Origin: Botryosphaeria dothidea
Lineage: Eukaryota > Ascomycota > Dothideomycetes > Botryosphaeriales > Botryosphaeriaceae
Assembly (NCBI GenBank): GCA_011503125.2
Contig: WWBZ02000019.1
Span: 1 to 43,655, forward strand
Reading direction: 5' to 3'
DNA length: 43,655 nt
The notes beneath the pieces were generated by a model. It was not told the origin of the DNA, searched no databases, and worked only from the letters and a program-made list of their open reading frames with translations. Both the position numbers and the translations under genes were made by a program. Numbering within the stretch: position 1 is the first letter of the stretch; every line of letters begins with the position of its first letter. Below, piece by piece: positions 31,151 through 42,450 of this stretch.

Positions 31151-31537
31151 TAGTTAAAGTAGTTAAAGCTAGCGTAGTAATAGAGCTATTTAGATACGTA
31201 CTAGAGTTTAATATCGTCGTTTATAAAGATTACGGGTTTACCGTGTTACCTACCTACGTAAATACGTATTTAGAGAGTTCTAAGTATAAGATAGATATAG
31301 CTAGAAGGAAGGATATTACGGAGACGATAGAATAGATTAATAAGTTAATCCGTATAGAGGGTTAGTTAGTAGCCGAGTTTAAGTAGCCTACGTAGCTAGT
31401 ACGGCCTATCTAGTATTTACTAGTATATAATAATAGGTTTATATACTAGTAGGAGGTTAAGGGGGGCGTGGAATACGGATATATTATGCGAACGGTTAAG
31501 AGAATTAAGACGTATTATCGGACCGCGTATAGATAGG

Positions 31538-31690
31538 TGTTACGGATCTACCTGTATATAGAGTTGTTAGGGCACGATCAGCCACCAGGCTGATCATTGC
31601 TGAACCTTTTGTCGACTGAGAGTCGACGGGAGGTTGGCCGAATGGTCTTACACACCGACTGAAACCCAACACGGTCGGTCCGTCGTAACA
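31538..31690 (+). repeat. Left LTR of the TRIM
   Basis: 153 bp. It differs from the right LTR at two sites: A31569 against G32020 (TpG to TpA) and C31583 against T32034 (CpA to TpA). Both are RIP-type transitions, one in each LTR. It contains three potential hairpins: GATCAGCC/GGCTGATC, GTCGACT/AGTCGAC and ACCGAC/GTCGGT. Confidence 0.93.
31555..31560 (+). promoter_or_regulatory. TATA box in the TRIM LTR
   Basis: TATATA, with the predicted transcript start (GGCTGATCAT at 31588) 33 nt after its first base. Confidence 0.6.
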
Positions 31691-31729
31691 ATATGATCAG
31701 CCTACCCATGGGTCGACAGGTTCGAGCCC
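31635..31729 (+). promoter_or_regulatory. Pol III-type A and B boxes in the TRIM
   Basis: TGGCCGAATGG at 31635-31645 fits the tRNA A-box consensus (TRGYNNARNNGG). GGTTCGAGCCC at 31719-31729 fits the B box (GGTTCGANNCC). They are 84 bp apart, within the range of long-variable-arm tRNAs and tRNA-derived SINEs. The A box is in the LTR and the B box in the interior, so only the left LTR has both. A proper tRNA fold is not evident. Confidence 0.5.
31693..31702 (+). other. Self-priming primer-binding site of the TRIM
   Basis: ATGATCAGCC starts two bases after the left LTR. It is the exact complement of GGCTGATCAT at 31588-31597 in the LTR, 33 nt past the TATA box. The spacing matches the site in the intact chromovirus. 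Confidence 0.75.
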
Positions 31730-31974
31730 CGGTTGCGTCAACTGGAAGTTTGCCTAGTTGACAGGCGTGAGAGAAGAAGTGGGTCTGGTCCCCCCACTCT
31801 CGCGGCAAGCGAGCGCGCCCGAGCGAAGCAACCAGGTGACTCGTTCCCCCGGCTCACAGCCACAGTCCGCTGCAGGTCCGGTCTTGTTTGACTGGCGCAT
31901 GACTGGATGGTTGGGGGTAACTCTATATCCAGATGACAGCCGGCTGAGTTCTGGGCAGCTAGGCCATCTGCCTT

Positions 31975-31988
31975 AAAGGGGGAGGTAG
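31975..31988 (+). other. Polypurine tract of the TRIM
   Basis: AAAGGGGGAGGTAG directly before the right LTR, close to the tracts of the chromoviruses (AAGGGGGGGATAG and AAGAAGGGAGGTAG). Confidence 0.85.
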
Positions 31989-32141
31989 TGTTACGGATCT
32001 ACCTGTATATAGAGTTGTTGGGGCACGATCAGCTACCAGGCTGATCATTGCTGAACCTTTTGTCGACTGAGAGTCGACGGGAGGTTGGCCGAATGGTCTT
32101 ACACACCGACTGAAACCCAACACGGTCGGTCCGTCGTAACA
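31989..32141 (+). repeat. Right LTR of the TRIM
   Basis: 153 bp, 151 of them identical to the left LTR, followed by the ATAGG target duplication at 32142-32146. Confidence 0.93.
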
Positions 32142-35100
32142 ATAGGTTAATAGCTAGCGTAGGGGCGGGTCGTTAGTATAGCGCCGCCGGGCTAGCGAGG
32201 CGTCGAGGCCGTAGCGCACCGGCGTTAGATACTAGAGGTTTTTTAAGCACGGCCCTAGATAGAAGTATTTTAAGGTATTAGTAGAGAGCTAGTAGTAGTA
32301 GTAGTAGTAGTAGTAGTAAGAGTAAGAAATAGTAGCACCGATAACGGCTAGCTAGCGTATCCGCTAGTAGATTAAGGCGGAATTATAGTAGAAGAAGAAG
32401 CGGCGTAAGGCGGTAGTATAGCCGTAGAGGAAGTTAGAGGTAAACCCGTAGTTACGTAGAGTCGGGTAGGCGGAGTATTTAGCCGGGTTCGCTATAAAGA
32501 AATTATAGTAGTACGCGGAGTTACTAGCGGAAGAGTAGAAGCGGTAGTAATAGAAGTAGTAGAAGAAGAATAGGCGGAGGGGCGAGGATAGAGAAGGTAG
32601 TAGCCGGGTTAAGCGGGATAGGTAGCGGAGATAGTAGACCTAGGCGGAGATTTTAGCTATTATATACTAGAGTTTTAGCTAGATAATCGATAAGGCGTAA
32701 GCAACGGTTTAGACGTCGGTTAATATCGAGGTTTTATTCGAGATAATCTATAAGAAGAGCAACGTTAAGCTAAGATACCCGTTCGAGGCGCGTATAGGCG
32801 AGGATACTAAGTAGCGGTATAAGTAGATATAGTAGCGGATTATCGGGTACGTTTTCTATACGTACGCTATAGTAGTAGTCGATAAGTAGTAGTAGTAGTA
32901 GTAGTAGTAAGAACGGTAGTAAAGATAGTAGTAGTAGTACTAGTACTAGCCGGAAGTAAGGCCGCCGTACGAGTTAACGGTAGAGTAGAATAGAGCGTTA
33001 TAGAATTTTATTAAGGAAGTCCGGTTAGAGTAGGTAGAGAGTAAGGCGGTAGAGCTAGTAATTCTAGTTAACGAGAATATCGAGAATAAGAATAAGAAAG
33101 AGAAGATTAAATTCGAGTTCGAGAAGAAAGGTAAGAATAGTAGAGATATATTAGAGAGTATTAATAATAAGAAAGAATATAGTAACGAGGCGAAGAAGAA
33201 AGAGAAAGAAGAAGAAGAAGAAAAAGAAGAAGGAGAAGAGAAGGATAAAAACGAGTTAAGTTTATTAGAGTGTAAGTATTTAGTATTTTATATTAGTTTA
33301 TTAGACTACTAGACCGAGGACGATAGCTATACTAACGCGTTAATTAGCGGATTAGCCGTATTAGAAATTAGTAAAGAGAGAAAAGAGTAGTAGAGCCCGT
33401 TAGTATATACGCCTAAGTTATTAGTAGTTATTAAGTTAGCGCGTATTATAGTAGTATAGAGCGCGTAGTAGGCGGCTAAGAATAGCGGGAATAGTAGGGT
33501 TTAGTAGCGGGTACGCGAGATAGTTAATAAGTTTATAGTTAGGGACGAACCGACGCCGATAAGTTAGATATACGACGCTAGAACGTACGGGATAAAGATT
33601 AGATATACGACTACGGCACCGGGTACGATACGGTAGACGGAGCTAGGCGGCGAGACGTTAGTATACTAGGATATCGAGTTTAGTATAGATAGTTTCCGCG
33701 CGTAGATATACGGATTAGCGGGCGATTATAGATAGACGTTAGTAGAGAAGATAATATAGGTATCGACTAGCTAGAAGCGGATAGGGGAGTTGCTAGCTAT
33801 TAGATAGGATCGGATACGCGATAATCTAAGCGTAACGGAGCCCGGGTAGTTTTTTATTAAGGACTCGCGGAATTAGTAGCCGTTAGAGGAGGAGGCGGAC
33901 GGCTAGTAGTAGTTATACGAGCGGTTAATTACGGGGTAAGAGCGAGGGCGATAGTAGAGGTAGTAGTTTATCGCTAACCCGTACGAGGACCCGGTATAGT
34001 ACCCGGCTAGGTAGAACCGCGAAGCTATTAACGGGTTTAGGCGGACGGTAGGTAGATTTAAAGAGTAGTTAGCCGTATTAATATATATTACCGGCGGCGG
34101 GCCGGCGCGGGTATCCGAGTTAATAAGTATTCGGTATTATAATACGGCTAACGGCGGGTAGCGTAACGTATTCGTCGAGGACGGGTTAATAGTATACGTA
34201 ATCTAGTACTATAAGGGGTACGGCCGGGATAGTAGTTTAAAGATTATCTACCGGTATTTACCGTAGGAGGTAGGCGAGTTATTAATATATTATATATAGA
34301 TAGTTATCCCGTTTAAGCGGTTATTAGCGTACGTAGCGGAGGGAAGAGATAGGCCGCCGAAAGAGTACGGGTTCGTTTAAAGCCCGGAGGAACCGGCGGT
34401 AGCGAAGTAGACGGCTAGCCGGTTCCGCGACGCGATAAAGCGGGAGAGTAAGGCGCGGATAGAGATAGAAATTAACGTAGCTACGTACCGGTAGTACGTC
34501 TAGATAATCGGAAATAGATTTATTAAAGAGGATTATTTTTTTAACGTAGACGAAGTAGTAGGAGAGAAGGCGGAGGGTAAGAAAGGCGACGGTAATATAA
34601 AGAGCTAAAGCTATACGTAGAATATATAGTTTAGATATAGCACGCGTATAGCGGGCGTAGTATACGGCCGGTTAATAATCGAGGTAGCCTAGGAGTTAAA
34701 GACGACGATAGAGAGATATAGAAAAGCTAGTATCCGGTTCTACTAGTTCTAGTAGTACGCGTTAATATTACGGTAGTTACGGCGAAGTAGTAAGAAGCGG
34801 TTAGTAGTAGTAGTAGCGGAGAATATAGACGCGAATTTTAGGCGTTAGAAGAAGATTAAGATAGTAGATAGGCGGTAGATATTACGGTAGTTAATAGGCT
34901 AAGAGAATATCGAGTTTAGAGAAATATAAAAGTAGGTAGTAAAGGCGGTAGTAGAAGGCCGTAGTCCGTTATTAGTAGTAATAGGTATAGAAGCGGGTAA
35001 GAGTATAGTATTTATAGTCCCGGCGTTATATACTACTAGTATAGACGAGACGGAAACGACGGTAGTAGTAGTACTATTAAATTCGTTACGGAAGAATATA

Positions 35101-35167
35101 GTAGATAAATACTATAAGGCGAGTATTTTAGTAGTAGAGTAGAATAGGTAGCGGCTAAGAGAGGCGT

Positions 35168-38100
35168 TAAACCGAAAAGTATAAATCGACCGTTATAAGG
35201 GTCGATTTAGCCGGCTATATAAATTTAAGTTTAGGATTAGAGTTACGAGTACGGTTAATTAAGTACGGTCGATTTAGAAAAAAGATATCGGATTCGCGTT
35301 AAACCGAGATATATTATAGAGTACGGTCGGGCGATAAGAATTTTCGCGTGCGATATACCCGCCCGATCGCACGTTCGAGCGTAGTTTCGTAGTTAGGGTA
35401 AGTTAGAATTAGATTTAATAGGGTAAAAGTAGCCCGAGCGGAGCGGTAGTAAACGGGTAGGATCGCCGGGTAGGTAGAGGGCGAGCGAACGTGTAGCCGG
35501 TAGTAGTACGGGACGAGTTAGATAGTTTAGCGGCGATAAGGGGCGGGTAGTTAGATAGGAAGAATAAGCCGATTAGGGGAGAAAAAAAAAAAAAATAAGA
35601 CGTATTTTTTATATTAGAGTATTAAAGTAGCGAGTAGCGAATAGCGAGCGGTAGATAGTAGATAATAAGCGTAAGTTATTATAGCCGCCCGAGCAGCCGA
35701 GTATTTTTATTATTTAGGCGGGTATCGGGTCGCGGTATATAAAGAATACTAGTACGCCGTATAGCCGGATTAGATATAGAAATATTTATAGAATAGATAT
35801 TATAGTATCGGTAGTAAGAACGTAGAGGCGATCGTAGACGAGGTTAGGTAGTTTCCTAGATTAATTAGGTTTTCTAAGGAGTTCGAGGTGCCCGTAGGCG
35901 TCGATAGGCCGATCCCGGAGTTACCGGTACACGCGGACGGGTTAATATACGAGTTATAGCCCGATAGATATAATTATATTTACTAGGGCCGGATAACGAT
36001 AAAGAAGTATTAGCGTATCGAGTATTAGTAGTCGGTAGGTAGGTAGAAGGGCGGATCGGATAAGAGTAAGAGCGAGCGGATAGAGAGGCGATTCTAGAAA
36101 GTAGCGAGGTAGATATATTACTAGCGATTTTTTACGAGCCGGTACGGATCGCGGTATTTCGAGATACGATAGCTAGTATAGAAAGAGAACGAAGCGGGTA
36201 AAGACGGCGATAGCGGTAGTAGCGATAGTAATAGAAATACGTAGACGCGGGCGTAGTAGTAGATATAGGCCCGGTTCGAGTAGGCCGAGAATAAGATAGC
36301 CGCCGTAATTTAAGATATAGAGAGGAATTAGGCGAACCCGTAGTTAGAGTAGACGTAGTAGTAGTAGTATTTAGTCGGTAAGAACCGCGAGAATTTATTA
36401 CGGTATATCGTTAAGCCGGGCGGCGAAGAGGACGAAAAGAAGAAGAGAAGACGATAGAAAGCCGGCCGCGAGGAGAAGAAAGAAGACGATCCGAACGAGC
36501 CGATTAAGATAGCCGTATAGTAGGCGATAGAGGACGTGGCCCGTATTAGTTAGGAGAGCGTGGCGAAGCGGGCGGGCGTATTAATACGGATATAGGCGAT
36601 TAGGACGGAGAAGTATTAGACGCGGTACTAGCCGTTATAGCCGTATATAGACGAGAAGTCGATTAAGAATCGGGTCCGGCCGTAGTAGTAGATGTTAATA
36701 TTTTTCGTTAGAACGTAGCGGGAGTACGATTAGAATAGCCCGGGGTATAAGTTTACCCGTAGCTAGTTTAGCGCGTTCGTCGGGTTAATCGAAGAGGCGG
36801 AACGGAAGGTTAAAGGCGGAGAAGATAGCGAAGACGAGAAGAAGAAGAAGAAGAAGAAGAAGAAGAAGAAGAAGAAGAAGAAAGAAGAAGAAGAAAAAGA
36901 AGAAGAAGAAGATAGTAAGAAAGATAGCGGGGAAGATAGTAAGGCGGGCGAGAAGGGCGAGGAGGTATAAAAATTAAGCCCGATTTAACGCGCGTATTTA
37001 GATTTTTATATCGAGTTATTAAATTAACGATTCGTCGAGCGCGAGTACGAGAGCGCGTTAGTATACGCCGCCGCCGTATTAGAAGTCGAGCCGACGGATA
37101 ATAGTTAGAGAGGCCCGGAGACGTACGGGTTAATTTTATCGGCGTTAATTAAGGTAGCGTATTTTATAGTTATTTAGAAGGAATTTAAGGTAGTAACCCC
37201 GGCGGAGAAGAACGAGTATTTTAGCGCGAGCGCGAGGCTATACGATTTTAAAGGTAGCGGATATAAGAGCGGAGAAAGTAGTAGAAGTAGTAGAAGTAGT
37301 AGTAGGGGTAACGGTAATAGTAATATTAGACGCCCCGGTAGAAGCGGATTATAGTAGGTAAATAAGATAATAGACGATTTTATAGTCCGCGGTAGCGATA
37401 GCCCGATATAGTAGTTTTTAGATTTACGGGCGTATAGAATAAAGATTTATTTTAATACGACGGCGAAGGGGCACGTTAGATAGAGAAGTAGGAATATTTT
37501 AGAGTATAAGAACGTATCGTTTAGTATAGCGTAGTTCCGCGGTATAGTATATCGTTTAGCGTAGAGAACGACGTAGATATTAGTCGAGGATTTATTATTT
37601 TATAGGAGTAGGTAGGAGGTGCCGGCCGTGCCGTAGTATTCGATATACGACGATCCGACGAACGGGCGCCGGGGGTAGAATTTTTTACGAGATTAGCGTA
37701 ATAGATTCCCGGTAGACGGGCGGTCGTAGTTATTCGAGCGAATTATAGAGAACGGCGCGGTTAGAAGGCGGTTCGCCCGGTAGAAAACGGCGTCGGGATT
37801 AAGCCGCGAGGTCGTATCGGATTAGATAAGCCGGGTAGCGGCGTTTAAGGAGAAGTTATTAGTATTAATATACGTTATAGGCGGGTAGCCGGCGAGGAGA
37901 CCGGAGATTTTAAGTATTAGATATAGTAACACGGCTAAGGCCGGGTACCGGTATATTTTTATCGAGGACGGTATAGTCGTATTCGTTACGCGGTATTATA
38001 AGGGGTATACGTTATAGGGCGACGTTAAGATTATTTATCGATATTTACCCCGCGAGGTAGGCGAGTTATTAGTATTATATTTATAGTTAGTTTTACCGTT

Positions 38101-38450
38101 TTAGTAGAGGATCGAGGTATTAATAAGAGGTAAGTAGACGTAGTAGGAATAGAAAGAGGAACGGAGATAGATATAGAAAGAGAGAAAGTAGCGGTGGCGG
38201 TAGTAGTAGTAGAAGAAGTAGAAGTAGTAGTAGTAGTAGTAGAAGTAGAAGTAGTAGAAATAGCCGTAGTACCCGCCGTTATCCGCGTATTTATAGGCGA
38301 CTGAGCCCGAGGGTAAGAAATAGATAACCGAGCGGATAAGATAGGCGATAAAGCGGGAGACGGCGGTAGGATTAGGATATAAAATTACCGTACGGGCGTA
38401 CTATAATATCGCGATAGTAATTAGTAGGTAGTAGATCCGCGGGCCGACGG
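35168..38450 (+). pseudogene. RIPed TLH gene, copy 3, 5' region and N-terminal half
   Basis: Close relative of copy 1: upstream region 35168-35690, coding homology from about 35690. It is more readable than copy 1: EFEVPVGVDRPIPELPVHADGL (about 35880-35945, given in part), YQRFFTSRYGSRYFEI, KSIKNRVRP, YIELLNQRFVEREYESALVY (about 37000-37060), FRARYGIVY-like and GRQEVPAVP-like blocks. It then has the TGGQPAR-like block (about 37875) and IEDGIVVFVTRYYKGY. A GAA/GAAGAA run lies at 36832-36912. It lacks the MITE-like insert of copy 1. Homology ends at GGGCCGACGG (38450), where a gypsy LTR begins, so the helicase domain is missing. Confidence 0.8.
36832..36912. repeat. (GAA)n microsatellite in TLH copy 3
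   Basis: Nearly uninterrupted GAA units, coding for Lys or Glu by frame. Not present at this length in copy 1, where the corresponding region is GAC/GGC-rich (27130-27270). Confidence 0.85.
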
Positions 38451-38700
38451 TATAATAGCTTATATCCGGTGCACTCGCGGAAATATAGTAGTATTACTAT
38501 CTACGAGAAGACTAAGCTAAAGAGAAAAGAAAGAAAGGTTTAAGTAAGATAGCGCTGCTTATATATCTCTCTAGAGTCCCTTTTACTAGTAGCGAGTTAT
38601 AGGGTTTTCTTATTAAGCTTCGTTAAGCTTTAGGGTTCTCTTAACCTAAGATCTCGCCGTAGGATCTATCTAAGGCACCCTTAGGGTTTAAACCGTAATA
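38451..38700 (-). repeat. 3' LTR of the telomere-proximal gypsy element
   Basis: 250 bp. It starts TATAATAGC at the break in TLH copy 3 and ends CCGTAATA on the plus strand. Just inside, the minus strand has the purine tract GGGAGGGGGGTAA (about 38713-38701). The 5' LTR has been lost at the telomere, so no second copy or target duplication can be checked. Confidence 0.72.
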
Positions 38701-38749
38701 TTACCCCCCTCCCGGCTTTAAAGATAGATCTCTAGGGCTTTAGTATCTT

Positions 38750-41700
38750 CTAAAGCGCTTACTAGTTCCTAAGTTAGCCGCGCGTATCCTCTCTACTTAA
38801 CTTAATAGAGTTTCTACCGTTTCCGCTAGCCTAGCCGTCTTCCTAGTTTTTTATCTAAGATAGCTTTAACCCTCTATTCTTCTTCTCTATTAACGAGTAT
38901 AGCTAGTAGTTAATAATCGTTCTATTCTTAGCTTGGTAAAGGATCTATTCTAGCTAGGTGTAAGAGATCGACGTTAAAGACGTTATATATCCTAGTTGGT
39001 ACGTCTAGTTTATAGCTATAAGGGCTAATAACCTCGATAACTATAAACTTTACTACTCGATTATTAAGCTTCCGGCTTAGGCGGTCCGTTCGTATATTCT
39101 TAAGATTTAGTTAGACTTTATCCCCTACTTTATACGCTAGTAATAGGTCCCTATATCGATTTGCTTAGGTCTCCTAATCCTATTATACGTTCGCTATTAA
39201 TACTTCTACCTATTCGGTTATCTCTTTAATCTTTACCACGATTACTTCTCCTTTTTATATTAGTAATATAGGATTCGGGACTAGTTAAGGATCCTTAAAT
39301 AACTATAGTGGCTCGAGGTAGTATCTATAAGAGAGGAAGAAGGGGCTAACACCTATCGATAAGGATTCTTAGCTATTTATAGCAAGCTCTATTGCTAGTA
39401 ACTAGTTAACCTAGTTATCTTGCGCGTAGTTAACTATCCGGTAGAGCTTTCTTTCTATCTCGGTGTTCGTACGCTCCGTTAATCTATCTATTTCTAGATA
39501 GTAGGCTATTAAGATTCGTCTTTCGATTCTAAGTAATTGGCAAACCCTCTTCTATAGCTGGCTAATAAATTAGCTTCCCCGGTTAGAGATAATAGCGGTT
39601 AGGACTCTATAGTGGCGGTAGAAGCAGCGAATAAATATCCTAGTAACTATTTCTACTTTAATATCCTTACAGGCCTTAAGGATAACTTCTTTACCTAATT
39701 AATTAGTAATAACTATAAGTATCCGATATCCTTGGCTCTCGGGTAGCGGTCTAATAAAGTCGACTAAGATCTCTCTCTACTAACGGTTTAGTACTAGTAA
39801 CGGCCGTAGTAGTCCTTGTTTACGGTCTCTCTAGACTCTAGTCCTTCCGTAGACGTCATAGTTACGTACGAATCTACGTATATTAGATACGAAGTTCGGC
39901 CAGAAGAACTATCTTGCGATAAGGGCTATTATTCTAGTACGTCCAGGATAAACTACTATTATTAAATCGTGGAGTATCTAGATTAGCTTAGTTCTTAAAG
40001 GCTCGTGGTTTAGTACCTAACGTCTGCTGCGGAACAGCAACTCTTCTTAATTATTTAAGGAGTAATTAGTAATTAAGAGCTTAACTAGTTCTTCTAAATC
40101 GTTTGGTAGCGTTCTTCTACCCTCTCTTACTACTATTATAAGACGTCTATAGTCCGGATCCGCTGCTTTTGCCTCTTACTAGAGCTACCGTAAATAGTCT
40201 TCGATTAACGTTGCTTCTTGTTCGTATACTAGTTCGTCTATAGATCTATCTAATGGTTCGTCTACTAGTTCATCTACTAGTTTATCTACTTGTTCGTCTA
40301 CTCCTTATTCGGTTATAGCTTGTCGTCTTATTTACACTAGTGTTGCTAAAACTCTCTAATAGTTGGCTTAAACCTTATCTGGGCTTAAGAGTCGTGCGAC
40401 ACGATATTAAAGCCTCTTATTATCTTAAGATACTAGTAAGTCTTAGTCTCTTCGTGTAAGTACGTTAGGCTAAGCCCTAAGCTTGCCTAGACGGTAAGTA
40501 ATAGTAAAGTTAAATCGGCTTAGAATTAGCTACCATCTTATTTACCTCTTAGAGAGCCGTCGGACTATTATAAAGTATTCGAGATTCTTATAGTCCGTAA
40601 CAATCTTAAATTCTTTTACGCTTCGTAGCTCTATATCCCACTACTAAAGACACTTAATAATCGTAAGGAGCTTCTTATCGTAGATCTCGTAGTTATACTC
40701 TACTAGCGAGTTCTTCTTTAAGAAGTAGGCAACTAGCCGGAGCACTCTATTATCATCGTATTAGGATAAAATTCCTTCTATATAGTATCCTAAGGAGTTA
40801 GTCTCGAGGATTATCTTTCGGTCCGGGTCAAATTAGGCAAGGATTGGTGCCGTAATAAAGGCCTTCTTTAGCTTTCGAAACGCTCTTTCTACTCCTTCTA
40901 TTTAATAGAACGGAACGTCTTTCTTTATAAGTGCATATAACGGAGCCGTAGTCTTCGAGTATTTATTAATAAAGCGCCGGTAGAAGTTCGCAAAGCTAAG
41001 GAATCTAAGCACTCCTTTAACTATAGTTAGTGTTTCCCATTCCTAAATAGCTTTTACCTTAGCTAGGTCCATGCGGATACCTTTCCCAGCTTCGATAATA
41101 AATCTAAGATACTTTATTAACTAAACCTCGAATTCGCACTTATCGATATTAAGCTGTAGTCCCGCTGCTTATAGCTTTTCGAGAACCTTAGTTACGTGCT
41201 CTCGGTATTAGGTACGGGATCCCTCGGTAAAAATAAGTATATTATCGATATAAGCCGATACGAAGTCGTCTAGGAAGTCCTATAGGGTCTAGTTAATATA
41301 TCGTTGAAAGGTGCTTAGTGCATTAGCTAGTCCAAAGGGAGTAACAAGCCACTTAAATAGTCTAAAGCGGGTTCGAAAGGCTGTAAGCCATTTATCTCCT
41401 AGTTTAACCCGAATCTTATTAAATACTGCGATTATATCGAGTTTCGTAAACCATCTTGCCTTACTAATCCGGTTAAGGGTCTCCTAGATAAGAGGTAGTA
41501 GATATCGATCCTTCCGTGTAAGTTGATTAAGGGCTCGGTAGTTATAACAGAATCGTAAGCCTCTACCTAGTTTCTTTATAAAGAGGACTAGCGCTGCGGC
41601 TAGAGAATTGCTTACACGGATAAAGCCTTTATCGAGTAGCTCTATAAGCGTTTTCCGGAGTACTAGTAGTTCGTCTCTAGATATATTGTATAAGGGTCCC

Positions 41701-42450
41701 CATGGGGCCACTAGTATCCTCCCATTCTTATCTTTCTTAAGCTTAATCTAATAATCGATTCCAGGTCGGTATAGAGGTAACTTATCGGCCTTACTTCTAT
41801 CGAAGATATCGAGAAACCGTTTATCTAACTAGGCTAGTAGTTTCGTCCTTAGGTCCGTATGCTTCTTCTTAGCAAGTGCTTTATTAATATTAGCTAGACT
41901 TGCTAAGAAAACCTAGTAACCGAGTCGTTTCTTCCTCGTAAGAAGGCGGAACCTAGCGGCTCCGACCCTTCTATAGTCGAGTTTTTTTCTCTCTCTCTAG
42001 CTTTATACTACTAGGCTAGAGTCCTTAAATCTAAGGATTTGTTTTTCTATATCTAGTTCTACTCTCTCTTTTACTAACTATAGTAAGCTAAGAATAACTT
42101 TATAGCCTTTAATCCTTAGAGCTATATAGAAGTAAGCTCTTTTCGTTTAGTATCCGCCGATATCGATCTCGGTAATTACTACTTCGGTAATCTAGGAGTC
42201 GGTAATAGTATTAACTAACTAGATTTATCTTAGTCGGATAGAGATACGCTAGAGTTTATGTCTTCGAGCGAATCGAGCATCGATAAAGCTATAGAATAAG
42301 TATCTAGAATTAATAAGGGTTTAAGTAGAGATCTCCTTATTAATAAGTACTAAAACTAAGAAAGGTAGTTTTTCTATATACTTATTCCCGAATTACTTCT
42401 AATCTACTTAAAGCTTACTTTACTCCTTTCGCTTCTAACGGCGAATTTTA
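38750..42450 (-). pseudogene. RIPed pol of the telomere-proximal gypsy element
   Basis: The most readable part is RT: an open stretch at 41484-41711 starts [19 protein letters not shown] and includes a [13 protein letters not shown] box. Beyond it are WFTKLDI, TAFRTRF, PFGLANA, the catalytic AYIDDILIF (about 41235) and KYLRFIIEAGKGIRMD (about 41075). RNase H follows (about 40830-40560). Integrase spans about 40000-39300 with VDFIRPLPES, NRGS where DRGS is expected (Asp lost) and LTERTNTEIERKLYR. A GPYSYKLD motif lies near 39000. The protease region is not clearly readable. Dead. Confidence 0.85.

Larger units (their letters stand above)
31538..32141 (+). mobile_element. 604-bp miniature LTR retroelement (TRIM), not RIPed
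   Basis: Two 153-bp direct repeats (31538-31690, 31989-32141) begin TGTTACGG and end CGTAACA. They are flanked by a perfect 5-bp duplication, ATAGG (31533-31537 and 32142-32146). The 298-bp interior has no credible coding region. It has a self-complementary primer-binding site at its left edge and a polypurine tract at its right edge. It keeps normal CpA and TpG in a RIPed gene, either because it is young or because it is short enough to escape RIP. The termini and purine tract resemble those of the chromoviruses here, which could supply its proteins. Removing it and one ATAGG restores the TLH frame. Confidence 0.92.
31150..35167 (+). pseudogene. RIPed TLH gene, copy 2 (divergent), truncated in the helicase
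   Basis: A different subfamily from copies 1 and 3. The OrsD-like N-terminus reads FNIVVYKDYGF and VLPTYVNTYLESSKYK (about 31180-31290). It is interrupted by the miniature LTR element, then resumes with QRFFKHGPRQKYFKV (about 32235). Downstream are long TAG runs (former Gln), a GGGPARVSELISIRY block (about 34100) with FVEDGL and YRYLPQEVGELL, and then the helicase start with a degraded Walker A (EAGKS, about 34990-35005) and VVVVLLNSLRKN. Homology stops near 35167, where the upstream region of copy 3 begins, so most of the helicase is gone. Confidence 0.78.

Noticed and set aside
31631..31740. A functional tRNA gene (type II, Leu/Ser-like)
   Set aside because: The A and B boxes match, but the acceptor and D stems do not pair and the anticodon-like loop would be about 14 nt. 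Only promoter-like boxes are supported.
31578..31976. Two short open frames (31578-31808 minus and 31758-31976 plus) inside the TRIM
   Set aside because: They overlap on opposite strands, span LTR and interior, and show no recognisable motif. The un-RIPed, GC-rich sequence is open by chance.
38446..38450. GACGG as a target duplication of the telomere-proximal gypsy element
   Set aside because: The other end of the element has been lost at the telomere, so there is nothing to compare it with.
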